Assembly: GCF_035975855.1 (NCBI RefSeq)
Contig: NZ_CP109055.1
Span: forward strand, 1,426,001 to 1,490,000
From: Streptomyces sp. NBC_01304
GTDB taxonomy: Bacteria; Actinomycetota; Actinomycetes; Streptomycetales; Streptomycetaceae
Direction of reading: 5' to 3'
Length of the DNA stretch: 64,000 nt
Below, one piece after another: positions 42,778-50,505 of the stretch. The notes below the pieces were generated by a model that saw only the letters and a program-made list of their open reading frames with translations, was not told the origin of the DNA and did no database searches. A program made the translations under genes and the position numbers. Within the stretch, counting starts at the first letter, position 1. Each line of letters begins with the position of its first letter.

Positions 42778-43284
42778 TTACGCGTGTCCCTTGTCGTCGT
42801 CCCGAACCCAACGCTTGACGATCCTCGAGGGAAGCTCCGGGGCCGGCCACACCTGGATGCGGATCCGCTCGGTGGTCTCGGGGCTCTTGGCGGAGTCGAT
42901 GTCGGCCTGAGCCGCCCGCGCGAGGTTGCTCCGGGACGCGCGGACGCGATTCCAACCCTCGGGGACCTCGAAAGCGGCCGCGTCCGGGCCGTAGTCCGAG
43001 CAGCCCATGACCGACAGGCGCCCCGACGGCACATCGACACTCGCCTCGACGACGTGGTCGAACTCGGAACTGTCCTCGCTCGGCTCGTGCGGCAGGATCT
43101 CGACGGTGACCGACACGTTGACGTTGACGACCGTGCCGATGCCCAACGCGTCCTCCGCGACTGCCAGTTGATCGGCAACGGCCTCAGTCGTCCATGCGTC
43201 GCCCAGGTCACCGTCCGCGTCCTCGTCGCAGACATGTATCTGGAAGTAGTCGGCGAACAGCGTGAGTTCCGTCGTGGTCGTCAT
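42778..43284 (-). CDS. Conserved hypothetical acidic protein
   Basis: A 168-residue acidic protein (starts MTTTTELTLFADYFQIHV). It reads as a beta-rich, single-domain protein with DEDADGDLGDAWT near the start and WPAPELPSRIVKRW near the end. Proteins with this opening are common in actinobacteria as hypothetical proteins, and some sit in polymorphic toxin loci as immunity proteins; I cannot assign function. ATG after GGAAGG. Confidence 0.72.
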   Translation of the reverse strand: MTTTTELTLFADYFQIHVCDEDADGDLGDAWTTEAVADQLAVAEDALGIGTVVNVNVSVTVEILPHEPSEDSSEFDHVVEASVDVPSGRLSVMGCSDYGPDAAAFEVPEGWNRVRASRSNLARAAQADIDSAKSPETTERIRIQVWPAPELPSRIVKRWVRDDDKGHA

Positions 43285-43353
43285 GACGGCACCCTTCCAC
43301 ACGCCACTGACAGCGCCGGGCGGTGGGGGCCGCCCGGCGCCGACGGGGCCCGG

Positions 43354-44304
43354 TCAGAGGGCGCTGAGGGCGAGCCACTCGGACCAGGGGAGGTTCCAGT
43401 CGCCGTAGCCGTTGCCGACAGCGACCTGGTCCTTGGATCCGGTGACGCGGATGACGTCGCCCGGGATGATCTGCTCGTAGAAGCCGCGCGCCGTTCCGTC
43501 GGTGGCGAGTCCGACGCAGCCGTGGGTGACGTTGCTGTTGCCTGCGTACGTGTTCGCCTTCGGGTTCTCATGGAGGTAGGTGCCCGAAGTCGTCAGGTGC
43601 ACGGCGTAGTTGTACCGCCCGTAGTACGAGTCGCCGTAGCCGACCGTGCGGGAGTCCATCACCACCGAGCGCTGCTTGTCGGAGACGACCATCGTGCCGT
43701 TCCAGGTCTCCATGCCCGCTGCGCCCGCGGTGATCGGGATGGTCCGGGTGTCGGCCCCGTCCTTGACCACGGTCATGCGGTGGGTGCGTACGTCCACGGT
43801 GGCCACGAGGGAGCGGGCGATGGTGACGGTGCGGGAGATGTCGGGGCCCGCCTGGAGGCTGACCTTGGTGCCCGGCTTCCAGTAGGTCCGCGGGCGGAAG
43901 TCGACGCGCTGGCCGTCGTGCAGGTTGCGGTCCTTGATCCAGGCCCAGCCGCCCGTGACGCCCGGATCGGCGGTGACCTTCAACAGACGCTCGACCTCGA
44001 CACGTTCGGCCTTGGGTATCGGGTGCTTGAAGGTGACCGATATCGGCATGCCGACACCGACCTCCCGGCCGTCGGCGATGTTGACCGAGGCCGCGGCCAA
44101 GTGAGCGAGGACAGCCGGGGAGGGCGGCTCCTGCGTGGGCTTCGCCTTCGCGGGCGCGGTGGTGGCGGGCCGGCCGCGTTCGGCCGCGGCGGCGTCCGGT
44201 GTCACGTCGGTGGCGGAGCACGCGGTGAGCGACAGCGTGCCGAGCAGTCCGGCGGCGACAGCGGTGGCGACGGCGCGGTGACGGGCGCGGGTGTGGCGTG
44301 GCAT
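43354..44304 (-). CDS. L,D-transpeptidase lipoprotein (YkuD, Ig-like type)
   Basis: A 316-residue lipoprotein with a signal peptide and lipobox LTAC (lipidated Cys29). Two Ig-like domains (about 65-160) precede the YkuD catalytic domain (about 167-290), with catalytic His261 and Cys263 in NVTHGCVGL. It makes 3-3 cross-links in peptidoglycan, the same type as mycobacterial LppS/LdtMt2. It is divergent from a sigma factor gene pair whose membrane protein resembles its catalytic domain. ATG behind GGGGGAGG. Confidence 0.92.
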   Translation of the reverse strand: MPRHTRARHRAVATAVAAGLLGTLSLTACSATDVTPDAAAAERGRPATTAPAKAKPTQEPPSPAVLAHLAAASVNIADGREVGVGMPISVTFKHPIPKAERVEVERLLKVTADPGVTGGWAWIKDRNLHDGQRVDFRPRTYWKPGTKVSLQAGPDISRTVTIARSLVATVDVRTHRMTVVKDGADTRTIPITAGAAGMETWNGTMVVSDKQRSVVMDSRTVGYGDSYYGRYNYAVHLTTSGTYLHENPKANTYAGNSNVTHGCVGLATDGTARGFYEQIIPGDVIRVTGSKDQVAVGNGYGDWNLPWSEWLALSAL

Positions 44305-44357
44305 GGGTGGTTCCTCCCCCTGAGGCAGCTGCAGGTCAGCTGCGGTGTGCGGCTTCT

Positions 44358-44440
44358 GTACGCACGGGAGGGCAGCGGGGTTGCATCTGAAACACAAAAT
44401 CTTCCGGGGGGAACCGAAAGCCCTCTGGGACACTCCTTCC
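44358..44440. promoter_or_regulatory. Divergent promoter region of the transpeptidase and sigma factor genes
   Basis: On the plus strand GGAACC at 44410-44415 lies about 30 bases before the sigma gene GTG and could be the -35 of an ECF promoter, with a leaderless transcript. On the minus strand GCAACC at 44384-44379 is the -35 consensus of sigma-E-type promoters and lies about 75 bases before the transpeptidase start. A 7-base stem (GCAGCTG / CAGCTGC, 44325-44343) is in the transpeptidase leader. Autoregulation by the sigma factor is inference. Confidence 0.35.
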
Positions 44441-44444
44441 GCTT

Positions 44445-44939
44445 GTGACCGAGGAGGAATTCGACGCCTTCTACGCGACGGCCTTCCCCCGTCTCGTAGG
44501 GCAGCTGTACGCGCTCACGGGCGATCACGGCGAGGCGCAGGACGTGGTGCAGGAGGCCTTTGTGCGCGCCTGGGACCGCCGGGCCGCGCTCCTGGCCGAG
44601 GGAGCGCCGGAGGCATGGATCCGTACCGTGGCGATGCGGCTCGCGGTCAGCCGCTGGCGGCGGACGCGGCGCTGGCTGGACCTGGTGCGGAGCAACCCGC
44701 CGCAGGACCGTACGCCCGGGCCCGGGCCCGAACACACGGTGTTGGTGGAGGCATTGGGGCAGTTGCCCGAGGCGCAGCGGCTCGCGGTGGTGCTGCATCA
44801 TCTGTGCGACATGAGCGTGGAAGAGGTCGCGGCGGAGACCGGTGCCCCGGTCGGGACGGTCAAGGCCCGGCTGTCGCGGGGCCGGGCCGCGCTCGCCCGG
44901 CTGCTGAACACGGAGGAGATGGAGGGCAGCCATGTCTGA
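44445..44939 (+). CDS. ECF sigma factor (SigE-like)
   Basis: A 164-residue sigma factor. Region 2 contains AQDVVQEAFVRAWDRRA and region 4 contains MSVEEVAAETGAPVGTVKARLSRGRA. GTG start with no leader sequence of note. Its last 8 bases overlap the start of the downstream membrane protein, which is the usual layout for a sigma/anti-sigma pair. The nearby L,D-transpeptidase suggests a cell-envelope role. Confidence 0.93.
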   Translation: MTEEEFDAFYATAFPRLVGQLYALTGDHGEAQDVVQEAFVRAWDRRAALLAEGAPEAWIRTVAMRLAVSRWRRTRRWLDLVRSNPPQDRTPGPGPEHTVLVEALGQLPEAQRLAVVLHHLCDMSVEEVAAETGAPVGTVKARLSRGRAALARLLNTEEMEGSHV

Positions 44940-45570
44940 CGCCGACGACGAGAGGGACGAGTTCGGCTCCCTGCTGCGCGGACTCGCCGCCGAGGCGGAG
45001 ACGCCCCCTTCGCTGTCCGGTTCGCAGATTCGGCTACGTGGTGAGGCGCGTGGCCGACGCCGACGGGTGGCGACGTCCGCCGCGGTGGCTGTGGTGCTGG
45101 TCGCAGCCGCGGCGCTGGGGCTGCCGCGGTTCCTGGAGACGCGCGGGACGTCGGCCTCGCCCGCCGCGTCGGCGCCGGCGAGCCCGAGCCAGGACCCGAG
45201 CCCTGTTCGGCAAGGACGTGCGAAGGTTTCCCTCGATCTGAGCCGACGGCAAGTCGTGGTCGAGCGAGCCGGACGCAAGGGGCGGGTGATCCCGGTCTCC
45301 GTGCAGAGCGCCTCGCCGCTGGAGCGACTGACCGTGGTGTCCAAGTCGGCCAAGCTCCTGCTGCCCGGATCCGCGGTCGGCATCGTCGGGGATTACGACT
45401 ACTGGGCCCGCTGGGTGGTGGAGTTGGTGTCCGACGACGGTTCGCGTGTCTTCATGTATCAGTGGCCGTCGAAGTCGGGCCGCGGTCTGATCGGAGTGCA
45501 GCGGGGCGAGGATGCCGAGTGGCTGTACGAGCAGCTAGAGGTCGGGGACACGGTCGGCGTGGACCGCTGA
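44932..45570 (+). CDS. Putative anti-sigma membrane protein with degenerate L,D-transpeptidase domain
   Basis: A 212-residue protein: a cytoplasmic N-terminal part (1-45), one membrane segment (about 46-66), a Pro/Ala/Ser linker, and an outer domain (96-212). The outer domain aligns with the YkuD domain of the transpeptidase at 43354: KVSLDLSRRQVVVERAGRKG with VATVDVRTHRMTVVKDG, VVS...GIVGDYDYWARWVVEL with VVS...GYGDSYYGRYNYAVHL, and GLIGVQ...LYEQLEVGD with GCVGLA...FYEQIIPGD. The His and Cys of THGC become Arg and Leu. No zinc anti-sigma motif is visible. Membrane anti-sigma is inferred from the overlap with the sigma gene. Confidence 0.78.
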   Translation: MSDADDERDEFGSLLRGLAAEAETPPSLSGSQIRLRGEARGRRRRVATSAAVAVVLVAAAALGLPRFLETRGTSASPAASAPASPSQDPSPVRQGRAKVSLDLSRRQVVVERAGRKGRVIPVSVQSASPLERLTVVSKSAKLLLPGSAVGIVGDYDYWARWVVELVSDDGSRVFMYQWPSKSGRGLIGVQRGEDAEWLYEQLEVGDTVGVDR

Positions 45571-45586
45571 CCGGCGAACGCATCGG

Positions 45587-46237
45587 TCACTGCTCGGCGA
45601 GGAGGCGCGGCAGTTTGCGCATGTCGTGGAAGACGACCGTGCCGGGTCCTTCGAGCCGTGCCGCCGGCGTCATGCCGCCCGCGTAGCCGAAGGCCCGCAT
45701 GCCCGCGGCACGGGCGGCTTCGACGCCGGGCCGGCTGTCCTCGACCACCACGCACGCCGCCGGGTCGACCCCCATCTGCCGTGCGGCATGCAGGAACAGG
45801 TCGGGCGCGGGCTTGCCGTGTGCGACTTCGCCGGCGCTGTAGATGCGGCCCGCGAAGCGCTCGTACAGGCCGGTGCGGCCGAGCGTGTGGCGCATCTTCT
45901 CGTGCGAGCCGCTGGAGGCGACACATGTCGGCAGCGTGAGTCCGTCGAGCGCCTCGGGAAGACCCTCGACCGGGGTCAGACCGGCATCCACCGCCTCGCG
46001 GTGCAGCTCTTCGAACCGCTGCGCCCAGGTAGCAGCCTTCTCCTGGCCGAGCCGGGCGGCGATCTGCTCGCCGATGGAGGCGCTGGAACGTCCGATGAAC
46101 CGGTCGATCACTTCGTCCTCGGTGAGCGGCCAGCCAAGCTCCGCCCCCAGGGCGACCTGGACACGGACGGCGATGCGTTCGCTGTCGACGAGAACGCCGT
46201 CGCAGTCGAATATCACGAGCTCAATCGGCTTGATCAT
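45587..46237 (-). CDS. HAD-superfamily phosphatase (beta-phosphoglucomutase-like)
   Basis: A 216-residue HAD hydrolase. Motif I is FDCDGVLVDSE, motif II is ASSGS, motif III Lys lies in GKPAPDLFLHAA and motif IV is VVEDSRPGVEAARAAG. The cap layout is of the GS family, like beta-phosphoglucomutase or 2-deoxyglucose-6-phosphatase. ATG at 46237 removes a 20-residue non-conserved extension. Divergent from the TetR gene. Confidence 0.9.
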   Translation of the reverse strand: MIKPIELVIFDCDGVLVDSERIAVRVQVALGAELGWPLTEDEVIDRFIGRSSASIGEQIAARLGQEKAATWAQRFEELHREAVDAGLTPVEGLPEALDGLTLPTCVASSGSHEKMRHTLGRTGLYERFAGRIYSAGEVAHGKPAPDLFLHAARQMGVDPAACVVVEDSRPGVEAARAAGMRAFGYAGGMTPAARLEGPGTVVFHDMRKLPRLLAEQ

Positions 46238-46308
46238 CACCGCAGGATAGGGGCTCGCCCTGCTCGGCCCGCCCTGCGGGCCGCTCCGCACACGCATCCC
46301 CCGAAGTG

Positions 46309-46363
46309 AGGCTGCCGTCTGCGCCGGACGATCCCCCGCGTCGCCCGGCGCAGACGGCAGCCT
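46309..46363. other. 18-19-bp hairpin in a divergent intergenic region
   Basis: A perfect 18-base stem (46310-46327 with 46345-46362), with one more A-T pair outside, and a 17-base loop. It looks like a Streptomyces terminator, but neither adjoining gene ends here: both start on either side. It may be the remnant terminator of a lost gene or a leader structure of the TetR gene. Confidence 0.6.
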
Positions 46364-46407
46364 TGAACAGAGCCCCGGAAGGGCCGTTCAGCACAGGCTG
46401 AGTATAG

Positions 46408-46426
46408 TTGGCTGAGAGCCAGTCAA
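46408..46426. promoter_or_regulatory. TetR operator candidate, TTGGCTG-N5-CAGTCAA
   Basis: A 19-base dyad with 7-base arms and one mismatch, spacing 5. It covers a likely -10 region (TATAGT at 46403-46408) and ends 15 bases before the tetR ATG at 46442. Suits autorepression. Confidence 0.6.
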
Positions 46427-46441
46427 CGCAGGAGTTTCCTG

Positions 46442-47155
46442 ATGTCCCCCCGAAGCGCAGCGGTCAACGAGGAGCTGCGCCGGCGTTCCCGGGAGCGGTT
46501 GCTGCAGGCGACCGTCGAGCTGGTGGGCGAGCGCGGCTATGAGGCGACGACGCTCGGGGACATCGCCGATCGGGCCGGGGCGGCGCGCGGCCTGGTGTCG
46601 TACTACTTCCCGGGGAAGCGGCAGTTGCTGCAGTCCGCGGTGCACCGGCTGATGCATGTCACCCTCGAAGCGGCGCTCGCGCGTGAACCGCACACCGAGA
46701 ACGGTGACGAGCGGATGGCGCGGGCCATCGACGCGATTCTCGGCCTGGCGGTGGAGCGGCCCGTGCTGATGCGGACGCACATGGCGGGGATATTGCAGGC
46801 CGACGGCTTCGTACGCTGCGCTGAGCAGCAGCGTCTCGCGGAGCTGTTGCGCGACACCGTCGTGCGGTACGGGACGCGGGACGTGGACACCGAGTATCCG
46901 CTGCTGCGTGCGCTGCTCATGGGCGCGGTGTTCGCCGTGCTGCTGCCGGGCGCACCGATGCCGGTGGCGACCCTGCGGGCGGAGCTCTTCCAGCGGTTCG
47001 GGCTCGACTGGGAGCTCGGTGTCCCGCCGGGCGAAGGGCCGCCCGGCGGGACACCTGGTGGACTGCTCGGTCATCTGACGCAGCCGGCGACGGTCCGCCC
47101 GCCGGCCGATGACCGGGACCGATCACATCCGGATCGACGGGATCAGTCGAAGTAG
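46442..47155 (+). CDS. TetR-family regulator
   Basis: A 237-residue regulator. Helix-turn-helix: YEATTLGDIADRAGAARGLV followed by SYYFPGKRQLL. The ligand domain is followed by a 40-residue Pro/Gly/Arg-rich tail that is probably disordered. The last 13 bases overlap the convergent LVIVD gene. Probably controls itself through the dyad at 46408; other targets unknown. Confidence 0.92.
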   Translation: MSPRSAAVNEELRRRSRERLLQATVELVGERGYEATTLGDIADRAGAARGLVSYYFPGKRQLLQSAVHRLMHVTLEAALAREPHTENGDERMARAIDAILGLAVERPVLMRTHMAGILQADGFVRCAEQQRLAELLRDTVVRYGTRDVDTEYPLLRALLMGAVFAVLLPGAPMPVATLRAELFQRFGLDWELGVPPGEGPPGGTPGGLLGHLTQPATVRPPADDRDRSHPDRRDQSK

Positions 47156-48642
47156 TCCGGCTGCGTCTGCACGTTGAGCTCGGACAGTCGGACCCAGCGC
47201 GCCGGGTCCGTACGACGGTCATTGATCTTGAGTACGTCGAAGCCCTTGGCTATGTCGTTCGAGTAGACGTAGCCGTTGTAGTAGTACGCGGACCAGGAGC
47301 CGCCGATCGTGATGGCGTCGGTGGTCAGCGGACCGCGCTCGAAGTAGCCGATCTCCTTGGGCTTGGCCGAGTTGGTGAAGTCCCAGACGGAGACGCCGCC
47401 CTGGTACCAGGCCTGGACCATGAGGTCCTTGCCCTTGACCGGGATGATCGAGCCGTTGTGGGCGACACAGTTCTCGGTGTCGGCCTGGTGGCGCGGGATC
47501 TTGAAGTAGCTCTTGAAGACGAGCTTGCGCTTGTCGCCCTTGCCGATGATGTCGTAGATGCCGTCGGCGCCGCGGGTCGGACCGGTGGCCTCGTTGCAGG
47601 TCGCACCACCGCCGCCGCCGAGCTCGTCGGTGAAGACGACCTTGTTGGCCTTCTGGTTGAAGGTCGCCGAGTGCCAGAACGCGAAGTTGACGTTGTCCTG
47701 GACCTGGTCGAGGACCTTCGGGTTCTCCGGGTCCTTGATGTCGAAGAGGATGCCGTCACCCATGCAGGCACCGGCGGCCAGGTCCTTCGAGGGCAGGACG
47801 GTCAGGTCGTGGCAGCCCGTGGTCTTGGAGACGCCCGGGTTGGTGGGCCCGCCGGGGTTGCCGCCGCCGTCCGGGCCGCTGCCCGGGAAGAGGACCGGGA
47901 AGTTCACGACGGCCGCCTGCTGCGGGGCCTTGCGCGGAACCTTGATCACGGAGATGCCGTCGTGCGGGGGCTGGCAGTCCGGGAAGGTGACGTTGGGCGA
48001 GTACGAGGAGACGTACACGTAGACGTTCTTGCGCTTCGGCACCAGCGTGTGGGTGTGCGAGCCGCAGGCGGTCTCGACGGAGGCGACGTACTCGGGCTTG
48101 GCCTTGTTGCTGATGTCGAAGACCTTGATGCCCTCCCACGAGTTCTTCTCCGTGGCGGGCTGCGTCACGCTGCTGCACGAGTTGTCGCTGCGCGAGGAGT
48201 CGGTGGACAGGAACAGCAGGTTCCCGGAGACCGAGATGTCGTTCTGCGAGCCGGGGCAGAGCACCTGGGCGACGGTCTTCGGCGCCTTCGGGTTGCTGAT
48301 GTCGAAGATGCGGAAACCGTCGTAGTTGCCCGCGAACGCGTACTTGCCCTGGAAGGCGAGGTCCGTGTTGAGGCCCGGCAGGGTCTCCTTCGGGATGTTC
48401 GCCAGGTGCTGGATGTTGTCGGAGTGGACGACCTCGTCCGGGTCGGGTATCTCCCCGCTCTTGATGGCTTTTTCGGCTGCGGCCTCATCGCTCTTGGAGA
48501 CCGGCGTGGACGTCGGCTTGTCGCCGGGGTCCGGGGTCGCGACGGCAGGTCCGGCCGTCATGAGTGTGGCGACGAGCCCGGCCGCGGCGGCCATGACGCC
48601 CCAGCGTCTGCGCCGGGCACGGGGTTCGTTCAACTGGGTCAC
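47143..48642 (-). CDS. Secreted LVIVD-repeat (beta-propeller) protein
   Basis: A 499-residue protein with a signal peptide (cleavage near residue 36, VATPDP). The body has the LVIVD repeats characteristic of a beta-propeller surface protein (GFRIFDISNPKAPKTV, GIKVFDISNKAKPEYV, GGVSVWDFTNSAKPKEI). Function not known; some LVIVD proteins bind metals or partners outside the cell. GTG start after GGGAGG. Divergent from the DUF305 lipoprotein gene, a pairing seen often in Streptomyces. Confidence 0.88.
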   Translation of the reverse strand: MTQLNEPRARRRRWGVMAAAAGLVATLMTAGPAVATPDPGDKPTSTPVSKSDEAAAEKAIKSGEIPDPDEVVHSDNIQHLANIPKETLPGLNTDLAFQGKYAFAGNYDGFRIFDISNPKAPKTVAQVLCPGSQNDISVSGNLLFLSTDSSRSDNSCSSVTQPATEKNSWEGIKVFDISNKAKPEYVASVETACGSHTHTLVPKRKNVYVYVSSYSPNVTFPDCQPPHDGISVIKVPRKAPQQAAVVNFPVLFPGSGPDGGGNPGGPTNPGVSKTTGCHDLTVLPSKDLAAGACMGDGILFDIKDPENPKVLDQVQDNVNFAFWHSATFNQKANKVVFTDELGGGGGATCNEATGPTRGADGIYDIIGKGDKRKLVFKSYFKIPRHQADTENCVAHNGSIIPVKGKDLMVQAWYQGGVSVWDFTNSAKPKEIGYFERGPLTTDAITIGGSWSAYYYNGYVYSNDIAKGFDVLKINDRRTDPARWVRLSELNVQTQPDYFD

Positions 48643-48853
48643 AGTGTCCTCCCTAGTCGCCGTTGATCGTTCAACGGGTCACGGACACCCGCAGTATCGT
48701 GCTCGACATGCCCATATCAACAGACGGCAACGCACTTGTAATCGAGTTTTTTGATCATCACCGATCGGATGCGTGCTAGGAACGATCATCCACGGTGTTG
48801 TCGACGATGCCGATGGTCCTGAAGTGCTTGAAGTGAACCCGAGGGAGGGCCCC

Positions 48854-49537
48854 TTGCTGAACAGCCACCGATCCGCTCGCGCCCGTGCCCGTCTGCTCGC
48901 CGTCGCCGCGGGGGCCGTGGCGGCCGTTCTCGTGCTCGGCGGCTGCGACGCGTCCGACGGCAAGCCGGAGGGCAAGTCCGGTGCGGGCAACGGCCCTTCG
49001 GTGATCGCTCCGGGCAAACCGGGCGAAGCCGCCCGGACCCTCTCCCCCGAGGACGCCGCCAAGGAACTCGGCGACGACTCCCCCAACTCGGCCGATCTCG
49101 ACTACGCGCACATGATGATCGAGCACCACCGGCAGGCCCTCACCATGACCGAACTGGCGCCCAAGCGCGCCGAGTCCACGAAGGTGAAGCGTCTCGCCGA
49201 GCGCATCGCGGCGGCCCAGCGCCCGGAGATCGACGCCATGAAGGGCTGGCTCAAGCACAACGGCGGCGACGAGGACAAGGCCGGCGGCGGTCACGACCAC
49301 GGGGACGCCCCGATGCCCGGCATGGCCACGGAGGCCCAGCTCAAGAACCTGCGCGCGGCCGACGGCAAGGCCTTCGACGAGCTCTTCCTGAAGCTGATGA
49401 TCACGCATCACGACGGCGCGGTGACCATGGCCACGCAGGTCCTGTCGGAGGGCAACAACGTGCAGGTCGAGGAGATGGCCAACGACGTCATCGCCCAACA
49501 GACGAGCGAGATCAACAGGATGCGCGAGATGGAGTAA
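48854..49537 (+). CDS. DUF305 lipoprotein (CopM-like)
   Basis: A 227-residue exported protein with lipobox LGGC (Cys31). The DUF305 core has the paired signatures HMMIEHHRQAL (residues 86-96) and later LMITHHDGAVTMA, both His/Met-rich. The family includes periplasmic copper-binding proteins such as CopM. The TTG start has GGGAGGG five bases upstream; a GTG 21 bases earlier is less well placed. Divergent from the LVIVD gene. Confidence 0.88.
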   Translation: MLNSHRSARARARLLAVAAGAVAAVLVLGGCDASDGKPEGKSGAGNGPSVIAPGKPGEAARTLSPEDAAKELGDDSPNSADLDYAHMMIEHHRQALTMTELAPKRAESTKVKRLAERIAAAQRPEIDAMKGWLKHNGGDEDKAGGGHDHGDAPMPGMATEAQLKNLRAADGKAFDELFLKLMITHHDGAVTMATQVLSEGNNVQVEEMANDVIAQQTSEINRMREME

Positions 49538-49542
49538 CGCGT

Positions 49543-49587
49543 GCCCCGAAGGGGCGCGGGGAACTGCGCGACCAGCCCCCACCGGCC
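49543..49587. terminator. Terminator-like hairpin in a dispersed Streptomyces repeat
   Basis: GCCCC-gaa-GGGGC at 49543-49555 immediately follows the DUF305 stop (49537), and the sequence continues GCGGGGAACTGCGCGACCAG then CCCCCACCGGCC. I recognise this motif as a repeat found after many Streptomyces genes; that is from memory, not a search. Confidence 0.6.
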
Positions 49588-49644
49588 TGCAGCTGACACA
49601 CTCCGCCCGCCCAGCCCAAGATGACCCCGCTACCCGCGGAGCGC

Positions 49645-50283
49645 CTAGCGGCGGTTGTGGCGCGGAGCCAGATACCCCGCGTCCCGCGCCCCCGCGATCA
49701 GCTTGAGCGACTTGCGGCGGCTGCGCCCCGTCGCGCACATCACCGCGAGCACAGGATCGCGCCCCTCGTCCTGCGCCGCCCGGTACGCCTCGGCCACCAC
49801 CCGCCGCCCCGCGCTGCCGCGCGGCCAGGACGGGCGCGCCCGGTGACCCGCCGGCGGGTCGGGCGGAAAGGCGTCGTAGTAACCGCGCGGCCCGCCCGCC
49901 GCACACTGCTCGGCCACCACTCGGCAGGCGTCCCGCAGCGGGCCCTCCAGCCAGTCCCCGAGCCCGGCGAATCCGTCGAGGGCGAGGGCGGGTTCGGCGC
50001 GCATGTCCTCGATGGCGATGCGCCCGTCGGACACCACGGCGAGCACGTCGATCCGCCCGCCGTCGCCGAAGGTCAACCGCACGTTGAACCAGGGCGGAAG
50101 GAAGTGCGCGGGCGCCGCGCCGCCGTACGCCGACGCGCTGCCGTGGCCCTGCAGCTCCCACGTCGGCCACACGGACACCGCGGCGCTCGGTGACGTCGCC
50201 GTGTACGTCACTTCATCCGGTCCCGCGTACGTCACGCCATCCGATCCCGTGTACGTCACTTCATCAGGTGCCGTGTACGCCAT
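49645..50283 (-). CDS. DUF6214 family protein
   Basis: A 212-residue soluble protein with the DUF6214 pattern: VSVWPTWELQGHG, PPWFNVRLTFGDGGRIDVLA and VVSDGRIAIEDMRA. The family is of unknown function and restricted to Streptomyces-like bacteria. The first about 30 residues are a threefold repeat (DEVTYT/DGVTYA) encoded by 24-base tandem units. I chose the ATG at 50283, but any of several GTGs in the repeats could be the start. Confidence 0.77.
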   Translation of the reverse strand: MAYTAPDEVTYTGSDGVTYAGPDEVTYTATSPSAAVSVWPTWELQGHGSASAYGGAAPAHFLPPWFNVRLTFGDGGRIDVLAVVSDGRIAIEDMRAEPALALDGFAGLGDWLEGPLRDACRVVAEQCAAGGPRGYYDAFPPDPPAGHRARPSWPRGSAGRRVVAEAYRAAQDEGRDPVLAVMCATGRSRRKSLKLIAGARDAGYLAPRHNRR

Positions 50284-50296
50284 ATCATTCGGTCGA
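50201..50296. repeat. 24-bp tandem repeat (4 degenerate copies)
   Basis: Four units: 50201-50224, 50225-50248, 50249-50272 and 50273-50296, each close to gtgtacgtcacttcatccgg plus four. They span the 5' end of the DUF6214 gene. Each is 8 codons. They could equally be iterated binding sites in the promoter. Confidence 0.8.
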
Positions 50297-50505
50297 AAAT
50301 GATCAGCTTCGTCAAGAAATGAGCTTTTCCGCACAGTGGCAAGGTAGCCGTACTGTCACATACGGTCAGCAACGGCACGCACACGCTCAATGGTCGAGGT
50401 GCGGCAAGGCACCCCGTCAGCGCAGCTCGTCCATGGTCGCGTCGCATCCCTCCCCGTTGTCGGACCGCGGTGCGATGCTGAAGACATCGCGGAAGGGGCC
50501 ATGCC

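Noticed and set aside
46309..46363. Calling the hairpin a terminator of the HAD phosphatase or TetR gene.
   Set aside because: Both genes start, not end, beside it, so it is listed as a hairpin of unknown role.
50201..50296. Repeats considered as a CRISPR array or riboswitch.
   Set aside because: No spacers, 24-base codon-phased units, and no conserved RNA fold seen.
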